Shown here in pieces: positions 35,910 through 40,712 of a stretch of 40,712 nt of DNA (positions are counted from its first letter, which is position 1; each line of letters starts with the position of its first letter). A program made the translations under genes and the position numbers. The stretch lies in the IMG/VR virus record IMGVR_UViG_3300046535_001514, positions 1 to 40,712 of that record; one strand, given 5' to 3'. A model generated the notes under the pieces. The model saw only the letters and a program-made list of their open reading frames with translations, did no database searches and had not been told where the DNA came from. Source of the DNA: a virus.

Positions 35910-36105
35910 TGGTGTATTCCTCCAATCGTCTTTTAAGGATGCTTTTCTCTCGGGCTAACTTTGCAGCCTCAAAAACGAAAACTGATGCAGCGTCTTCATC
36001 ATTATTTTCCACGGCTTCCCGCATTTTTTCGCGTAATTCCTTCTCAATAATTTGGAGCTCAACCTTTCGGTTGCATGCTTCTCTTAGTTCTTCGTCAGTC
36101 ATCAT
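35899..36105 (-). CDS. Small charged helical protein
   Basis: A 68-residue protein from the ATG at 36105 (a second ATG follows at 36102). Longer starts up to 36180 would lie inside the upstream gene. MTDEELREACNRKVELQIIE, then KELREKMREAVENNDEDAAS, is strongly helical with coiled-coil character. No motif. It overlaps both neighbours by about ten bases. Confidence 0.6.
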   Translation of the reverse strand: MMTDEELREACNRKVELQIIEKELREKMREAVENNDEDAASVFVFEAAKLAREKSILKRRLEEYTSGN

Positions 36106-36433
36106 TCTGGCACCCTGGATTGTGTTTAATAAAGTAGTTTGAAACCACGCTGAATGGCGCATACTCAGGAATACCGCCACACTTCGGGCAATTTTCTGGA
36201 ATAGGCGCGGGCGTTATTTCGACTACGTCCGATATTTCTTCTATTAAAGCCGCCCCTATCATCTCCTCTATTTTAACCTGAAACTTGCTCGGCTGAAAGT
36301 CCTCTGAGAATCTCTTGGCGAGGCTTCTTCGGAACATCTCTTCGCAAGCTAAATTTTCCTCCGCCTGCTTCAAAAATTTGTAGATGTCTTCTAGTTTCTT
36401 TTGGTTATCTGTCATAGCGGTATCTGATGGCAT
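36095..36433 (-). CDS. Hypothetical protein with possible zinc site
   Basis: A 112-residue protein after an excellent GGAGGATAAGTAG site. The N-terminal 60 residues are helical (NQKKLEDIYKFLKQAEENLA). The C-terminal part has CPKCGGIPEYAPF and a final H-x4-C (HNPGCQNDD), so CxxC...HxxxxC may bind zinc. It starts 1 bp after the previous stop. Unknown function. Confidence 0.65.
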   Translation of the reverse strand: MPSDTAMTDNQKKLEDIYKFLKQAEENLACEEMFRRSLAKRFSEDFQPSKFQVKIEEMIGAALIEEISDVVEITPAPIPENCPKCGGIPEYAPFSVVSNYFIKHNPGCQNDD

Positions 36434-36745
36434 CTACTTATCCTCCATCTCATTTAGTGCCATTAATTTTTTAATTTGCACATTCAATTCACTAACTTCG
36501 GTTTTTAACCAATGCATTTCAATTTCTCTTTGATTCTTAGACATCTCATGCTGTTTGTATGTTCCTATATTTTTCTCCCAATATAGCGCTTCCATATAAT
36601 AACTTCTAACCGCTGAAAACAAGTTTAAATGGAACTTTGCTAAATGATAATGTTCATCTGTATTTTCTTTGTACGATTGATGCTTGAGAAGAGCTTTCCG
36701 CATGAACTTAACAATGTCTGGGATCATTAGAGGATCTGGGATCAT
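36434..36745 (-). CDS. Hypothetical helical protein
   Basis: A 103-residue protein, mostly helical with many His and Tyr (HYHLAKFHLNLFSAVRSYYM) and a coiled-coil C-terminus (EIEMHWLKTEVSELNVQIKK). Two possible starts, 36745 and 36727; GAGGATAAA lies upstream of the first. A 3-bp gap separates it from the previous gene. No family recognised. Confidence 0.62.
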   Translation of the reverse strand: MIPDPLMIPDIVKFMRKALLKHQSYKENTDEHYHLAKFHLNLFSAVRSYYMEALYWEKNIGTYKQHEMSKNQREIEMHWLKTEVSELNVQIKKLMALNEMEDK

Positions 36746-36748
36746 TAT

Positions 36749-37096
36749 CTATTTATCCTCTTTTTTTCGCATGAGTTCTCTCCATTCTAACACAGACCGC
36801 TCACACTCCTCTTTGTTTTCGGGTTTATTCTTCTGCCCAGATACAATGTAATTAATCAATTTATTAATCTCCTCCAAGGCCAGGTCTTTAACGTCTAAGC
36901 CCAGTCGCTCAAGCTCTGCAAGTGCGACCTTTTCAAATCCCTTTGTACAATAATTTAAAATACCCTGTAAGTCACGTAGATACATCTCATAGATACCATC
37001 GACCGACTTCATATTCTCTGGCGATACAAAGGGGCAAAGTTGCAAACATTTTCTTAGGTATTCATCATCATAATTACCGTAACCTAAGCCCATCAT
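36749..37096 (-). CDS. Hypothetical helical protein
   Basis: A 115-residue protein: YDDEYLRKCLQLCPFVSPEN, then FEKVALAELERLGLDVKDLA and a charged end. Probably all-alpha. The start overlaps the previous stop by 4 bp (ATGA). It is part of the block of small genes between portal and scaffold. Function unknown. Confidence 0.65.
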   Translation of the reverse strand: MMGLGYGNYDDEYLRKCLQLCPFVSPENMKSVDGIYEMYLRDLQGILNYCTKGFEKVALAELERLGLDVKDLALEEINKLINYIVSGQKNKPENKEECERSVLEWRELMRKKEDK

Positions 37097-37365
37097 AGAT
37101 GGAGTCCGCTGTCCTCTTCCGACAATTCAGGCGTCGAAACATTCCCTAGCGGAACAGATTGCCCGTTTTCTTTGATGATTCGACGCTCTTCTTTTACAGA
37201 AATATTCCCGATTTCTGGTTGAACAGAACTCCCTATCACTTTGTATAGTCGGTAACGGAGATCTGTGCATGGGTCATCATACTCGACAACACCAGGAGCA
37301 ACCAGAAACTTAATGGTCATCGTTATCTCCACACCCTCCGTAACTGATTCATAGAATGTAGTCAT
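37093..37365 (-). CDS. Hypothetical 90-residue beta-rich protein
   Basis: MTTFYESVTEGVEITMTIKF, then LVAPGVVEYDDPCTDLRYRL, followed by acidic and Ser-rich residues (NVSTPELSEEDSGLHL). Mixed strands at the start suggest a small barrel or sandwich. It overlaps the preceding tiny membrane gene by 4 bp (ATGA). No recognisable motif. Confidence 0.62.
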   Translation of the reverse strand: MTTFYESVTEGVEITMTIKFLVAPGVVEYDDPCTDLRYRLYKVIGSSVQPEIGNISVKEERRIIKENGQSVPLGNVSTPELSEEDSGLHL

Positions 37366-37493
37366 TTTTCACTTTTTTTCCTGGTTAATTTCAAAATACC
37401 ATCGCGGATAGGCTCCCAGCAGAGGATAAAACACACGCCGCCGCATAAGAGATATGTAAAGATTTTAAAACACTCGATTGTCGTATCACTCAT
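37362..37493 (-). CDS. Tiny membrane protein
   Basis: A 43-residue protein: MSDTTIECFKIFTYLLCGGV, then CFILCWEPIRDGILKLTRKK. It has one hydrophobic Cys-rich segment (about 8-25) followed by a basic amphipathic tail. GAGG lies about nine bases before the ATG. It resembles the tiny membrane protein at 4224-4391 and the broken frame just upstream (37494-37589). It may sit in the inner membrane. Function unknown. Confidence 0.58.
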   Translation of the reverse strand: MSDTTIECFKIFTYLLCGGVCFILCWEPIRDGILKLTRKKSEK

Positions 37494-37589
37494 GTTTTTT
37501 CCTCAATAAATTTCGAAATAGCTTCACGAAATCCACCAGATAATAAAACCCATGATACCGCATAAGATAATTAAAGTCGCATCAGTCAT
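37494..37589 (-). pseudogene. Possible broken tiny membrane gene after portal
   Basis: From an ATG at 37589 that overlaps the portal stop, the frame reads MTDATLIILCGIMGFIIWWI then S-stop (37524), 21 residues. In a neighbouring frame the sequence goes on as FREAISKFIEEKT to a stop at the next gene, similar in layout to the basic tail of the tiny membrane protein that follows. One indel would restore a product of about 35 residues. Alternatively, it is a genuine 21-residue peptide. Confidence 0.35.
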
Positions 37590-39804
37590 TTTCTATTTCC
37601 TTCTCCGACTCACTCATCTTATGATGCATTTCCATAAGCCCCAATGTATGAGCGTGCTCCATATCCATAGATTCTTTAGCCAGATCAATCGATTCCCTGA
37701 TCTCTTCAGCCGCTACCTTGGCTTTCTCTAAATCTAGCTTCTGATCGCCAGCGCTCATCTTGGATATTACATCAATTCGACCAGTTTCTGCAACATATTC
37801 TTTCACTGCAACCTCAGCTAACCTGATCTTCTCGTCTGCCAACGCTTCGAGTTCTTTTTGCTTCGCTGTGATGAGCGGTGCCAAAGCCTGTTGCTTGAGC
37901 GCCTGAGCCTGCATTTCCATCTCCTGCTTAGCTTTCTGCATCTCCATAGTCTGCATCTGCATCTGCATCTGCTGAGCCTGCTGAGCCTGCTGCTGCTGCT
38001 GTTTAATGGTCTGCATGAATGGCTTGATCTTGGATTTCAGCGAATCAATGCCGCGGATTTCGATGTTGTCGAGCAGCATTTCGATGCCTTCTTCCTCCGT
38101 CGCGATGAATTGAGCGATCGGGGGCACTTTATCCATCAAGACGGTGAGCATCTGAAAGGCTTGCTGCCGCTGAATCTCAAAGTTAACGCCTGCCTCTACC
38201 TTTATCTGGAGATTTAGGGAATCATAGTCGAGCTTTGGCTCTCCGATAGTATTCACCTTCTGATACATTTTCTTGCCCGATGCGGACCGAATAGGAAGCG
38301 ACCGCGGGCCATCTATGTACTTTGGTATTAAGTCCATAATTATCTCAGCGGCTCTATTTTGCGCTTTGATGTAGCCGACCATGTAGGGCTGTGAGGCCGC
38401 ATTAGACTGAACTGCGCCATTGTAGATGGCTTGGCCGCTGAGCTGGTTGTCGTTGATGCCCAGGGACGAGTCAAAGCTACCCAAAATGGTCTGGCTGAGC
38501 TGATCCAGATTCATGAAGGTTTGCATGAATTCTGCAGGCATTTGACGCTGCACGACTTCGCGTGGCTGTGGCAATGGCTTGGTCGGGTCATTGCGATCGA
38601 AAGCATTATAAATCAATGTGCTTGGGATTTGGGGGTTTATCCATGCGTCTTTGTACTCGGCGGGAATAGATTCATTTGGCACCAGCCATTGCGACTGTGG
38701 ACTATTCTCTATGTGGTTAGCAATCATGATGCCGGTGAAGTTCTTAAGCTTCTGAACCCCGACAAGGTTATGCATCATGCTTCGTGTCATCTGCCTAGCT
38801 GACCCTCCACCATTCTCATCTCTTAGCATGACGGAATTACCATCAACAAAGACAATCGGCAGGAACTTGTAGTCAGTTTCCACATATTCTAAGGTGCCAT
38901 TTTCAACCATTCGATGCCGACAAATATTGACAAACTCTGTCTCGCGCGCCTTACCCACAACAGCAGGGGGCGGCGCAATATCATCCCACATTTCGCCCAG
39001 CTTCTCGTATTCCTTCTCCGTCATCACCTGACCATCTACAAGACGCACAATCTTAGCTTTTTTTATCTTTTTCTCGTAGTAATCAACCATCATGACTATG
39101 TCGCGATTGTCGTTCGTATATGACCAATTAAAGTCGTACGTTGACAGATCGGAGCTGACTTTTCTGACAAACTTCATCCCCTTTGTCATATCTGTGCCGT
39201 ACTCTGCCTCGAATTCGTGCCGGTTCTTCGGATAGCACTCATAGCAGAACATGCCGTCGCCCTTGTGCGATTCAACTGCCATTTTGTCAAAGCCAACGAG
39301 CGTGGGGTCAAAGCATCGCTTCATGATGATGTTTTGGTCGAAAGACATCTCGTTCGCGTACTCGGTGCATATTTTGAACGCGCTGAAACCACCCGAACAG
39401 ATATCTTTGTAAATCTCGTACTCCATGTTATCGCGATTGCTCTCGAAGAAGATGAAGCGGATGTAACCCTCGATTATCTTAATCAGATTTGGGTCTATTG
39501 ACTCTAAGACCAAGTCGCCCTGGCTCACCTTGAGATTTGGCTCTTGCTTAGCGAACTCACCAAACAATCGAGAAAGCTTAGCTTCCATGATATTGAACTC
39601 GATCTGCGGCCTATTCAGTGCATTATTGAGTGCGACATCAGCTGTTGATAGCGATGTGTTAAAGATCAGGTTACGAAAATAACTGTAATTCCTGTAATTT
39701 GCCTTAAAATAGTCATGGAAGTCTTTGATGTTCGCTTGACATCGTGCGCGCTGGTCATCGACTGACTTACCGCTGATGCGCCTATCTGCAATTATCGTTG
39801 GCAT
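37582..39804 (-). CDS. Portal protein (P22-like)
   Basis: A 740-residue protein, close in length to P22 portal (725). DNA passes through its dodecameric ring, to which terminase and then the tail adaptor bind. The body has typical portal segments such as RPQIEFNIMEAKLSRLFGEF, HNLVGVQKLKNFTGIMIANH and SSLGINDNQLSGQAIYNGAV. Residues about 594-640 are Gln/Met-rich (TIKQQQQQAQQAQQMQMQMQ), leading into about 100 residues of helix, matching the long C-terminal barrel of P22-type portals. Its start overlaps the end of the large terminase by 13 bp. Confidence 0.9.
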   Translation of the reverse strand: MPTIIADRRISGKSVDDQRARCQANIKDFHDYFKANYRNYSYFRNLIFNTSLSTADVALNNALNRPQIEFNIMEAKLSRLFGEFAKQEPNLKVSQGDLVLESIDPNLIKIIEGYIRFIFFESNRDNMEYEIYKDICSGGFSAFKICTEYANEMSFDQNIIMKRCFDPTLVGFDKMAVESHKGDGMFCYECYPKNRHEFEAEYGTDMTKGMKFVRKVSSDLSTYDFNWSYTNDNRDIVMMVDYYEKKIKKAKIVRLVDGQVMTEKEYEKLGEMWDDIAPPPAVVGKARETEFVNICRHRMVENGTLEYVETDYKFLPIVFVDGNSVMLRDENGGGSARQMTRSMMHNLVGVQKLKNFTGIMIANHIENSPQSQWLVPNESIPAEYKDAWINPQIPSTLIYNAFDRNDPTKPLPQPREVVQRQMPAEFMQTFMNLDQLSQTILGSFDSSLGINDNQLSGQAIYNGAVQSNAASQPYMVGYIKAQNRAAEIIMDLIPKYIDGPRSLPIRSASGKKMYQKVNTIGEPKLDYDSLNLQIKVEAGVNFEIQRQQAFQMLTVLMDKVPPIAQFIATEEEGIEMLLDNIEIRGIDSLKSKIKPFMQTIKQQQQQAQQAQQMQMQMQTMEMQKAKQEMEMQAQALKQQALAPLITAKQKELEALADEKIRLAEVAVKEYVAETGRIDVISKMSAGDQKLDLEKAKVAAEEIRESIDLAKESMDMEHAHTLGLMEMHHKMSESEKEIEND

Positions 39805-40712
39805 ACGTTTGCCCTCAGTTTAGATATATTGTTGAAGTTAGTGTTTAATGCTTTTGCAACTTCCTTATTTTTACTTTCACTCCCTACTTGCCTAATTAGT
39901 GTCTTATCTATGAATGCGATCTTGATTGCATCGTATAGAGTATCGGCGATGTCGTCATGTCTGTGCGTATTGTTGGCGGTTATCTTGCGCATGTGGTCTA
40001 TTACCATGGCTGTGTGATTAGAGTATCGCGGGAGAGAGACCAATCTCTTTGCCACGTATGGCTGCGCCTCGAAGTAGCGCGCCGTTTTAGACTTGCTGAC
40101 CTTCGTTCGAGTTATGTCCCTGATATCCAGCCCCCTGATGTGCTCCAGCGTCGATATCAGCGTGGTGCCTGTCGATTTCTTCTCGATTGCGATGAAGTTC
40201 GGTGGCTTTGGAAAGTCCAAGCACGCGCGGTAGAAGTCCATCAGCTCTGATTCGAGGTCGGCTGGGACTATCCTCTCCATCTTGCAATCAATCCAGTGAA
40301 GCCCATACTCGCCGGTGACACGCTCTTTATACTTGATCTCATAGAATCCCCAGAAACTAAATACCGTGTAATCAGCATAGTTACTCACGCTCTCAGCGGT
40401 ATCTACTGTGATGAATGTACACAGCATCTCGGGATATTTATCGAGTAGCTCAAAGTGGTCGGTCTTGAAAATACCCCCGCCGGCGGGCTGTGGCGTACCT
40501 TGATATTGCGCCCAATACACATATTCATTGAACTTCTTCTCAGCATCTAGCATTTCTCGGGTGATGAGGTTTGGTGCCAAAATATTCCCGTGGACATCCT
40601 CTGCTTGTAGTAGCAGATGATTCCACTTTGCTCCGTCTTTCCCCGCCAGAAGGAATGCTTGTAGGTCATCTTCATGCAGTGCATGGCCTATGCCAATGAT
40701 CGGCACATTCGG
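39792..40712 (-). CDS. Terminase large subunit, C-terminal part (cut by window edge)
   Basis: The frame is open from the window edge (40712) to the stop at 39792. It contains the RNase-H-like nuclease half: FITVDTAESVSNYADYTVFS holds the first catalytic aspartate, FIAIEKKSTGTTLISTLEHI fits the second acidic site, and HRHDDIADTLYDAIKIAF holds the last aspartates. Bases 40338-40712 are the second allele of the segment at 1-375, with one Lys/Arg change. Joined across the ends it completes the protein begun at 1008, about 517 residues. It cuts concatemers at packaging initiation and headful termination. Confidence 0.93.
   Translation of the reverse strand, partial: PNVPIIGIGHALHEDDLQAFLLAGKDGAKWNHLLLQAEDVHGNILAPNLITREMLDAEKKFNEYVYWAQYQGTPQPAGGGIFKTDHFELLDKYPEMLCTFITVDTAESVSNYADYTVFSFWGFYEIKYKERVTGEYGLHWIDCKMERIVPADLESELMDFYRACLDFPKPPNFIAIEKKSTGTTLISTLEHIRGLDIRDITRTKVSKSKTARYFEAQPYVAKRLVSLPRYSNHTAMVIDHMRKITANNTHRHDDIADTLYDAIKIAFIDKTLIRQVGSESKNKEVAKALNTNFNNISKLRANVCQR
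40338..40712. repeat. Diverged terminal overlap, right copy (pairs with 1-375)
   Basis: Second allele of the 375-bp terminase segment. It differs at 25 sites from the left copy, nearly all silent, with no indels. The unit between the two copies is 40,337 bp, the likely genome length if the molecule is circular or circularly permuted. Confidence 0.9.

Overview
The window is an essentially complete genome of a tailed double-stranded DNA phage with a P22-like (podovirus-type) virion plan. The first 375 bases recur at the right end (40338-40712) as a diverged copy inside the large terminase gene, so the sequence closes into a circle of about 40.3 kb. Reading leftward across the join gives one uninterrupted terminase of about 517 codons. 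No integrase, DNA polymerase or RNA polymerase is visible. The host is probably a gammaproteobacterium: the phage carries a CsrA homologue, a tRNA-Asn with an encoded CCA end, perfect TTATCCACA DnaA boxes and sigma70-type promoters. This host assignment is inference.

Layout. (1) A leftward late operon starts at a promoter near 1640. It runs through a zinc/AT-hook gene, putative TerS and TerL, crosses the join, and continues with the portal (39804-37582), about sixteen small accessory genes (37589-33607), a second promoter at 33591-33563, scaffold, coat, head-completion proteins, a P22 gp10-like protein, ejection proteins, large tail fibres and spikes, and a lysis cassette that ends at 14741. 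(2) A rightward cluster (1793-3216) has its own extended -10 promoter and operator. (3) A leftward accessory operon (7558 to 3574) carries an internally deleted rtcB remnant, several small KOW/SH3-like proteins, an HTH/zinc protein, tRNA-Asn, tiny membrane proteins, a secreted phospholipase-D-type nuclease and zinc-finger proteins. (4) A VRR-NUC nuclease gene and a DnaA-box origin lie at 7906-8851. (5) A rightward replication/recombination and takeover cluster (9300-14784) encodes a possible ssDNA-binding protein, a RecT-like recombinase, CsrA, a row of HWRP-domain proteins and an Rnl2-type RNA ligase. It collides tail to tail with the lysis genes.

Regulation is unusually readable. Two promoters, at 7558-7530 (leftward) and 12095-12123 (rightward), are near-copies with the palindrome ATCGCTGGCGAT inside their 17-bp spacers, so the two accessory operons look co-regulated. 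Two other leftward promoters, at 1640-1612 and 33591-33563, share TTGACAAAC and are each followed by copies of CATAAGTGTGATAA, as tandem repeats in one case and as a hairpin-forming palindrome in the other. They look like a matched pair controlling packaging and morphogenesis genes.

The most unusual biology is RNA-centred. The phage has a CsrA homologue lacking the position-44 arginine, an RNA ligase, a deleted RtcB ligase gene and a tRNA-Asn(GUU), a combination that suggests RNA repair or defence against anticodon nucleases.
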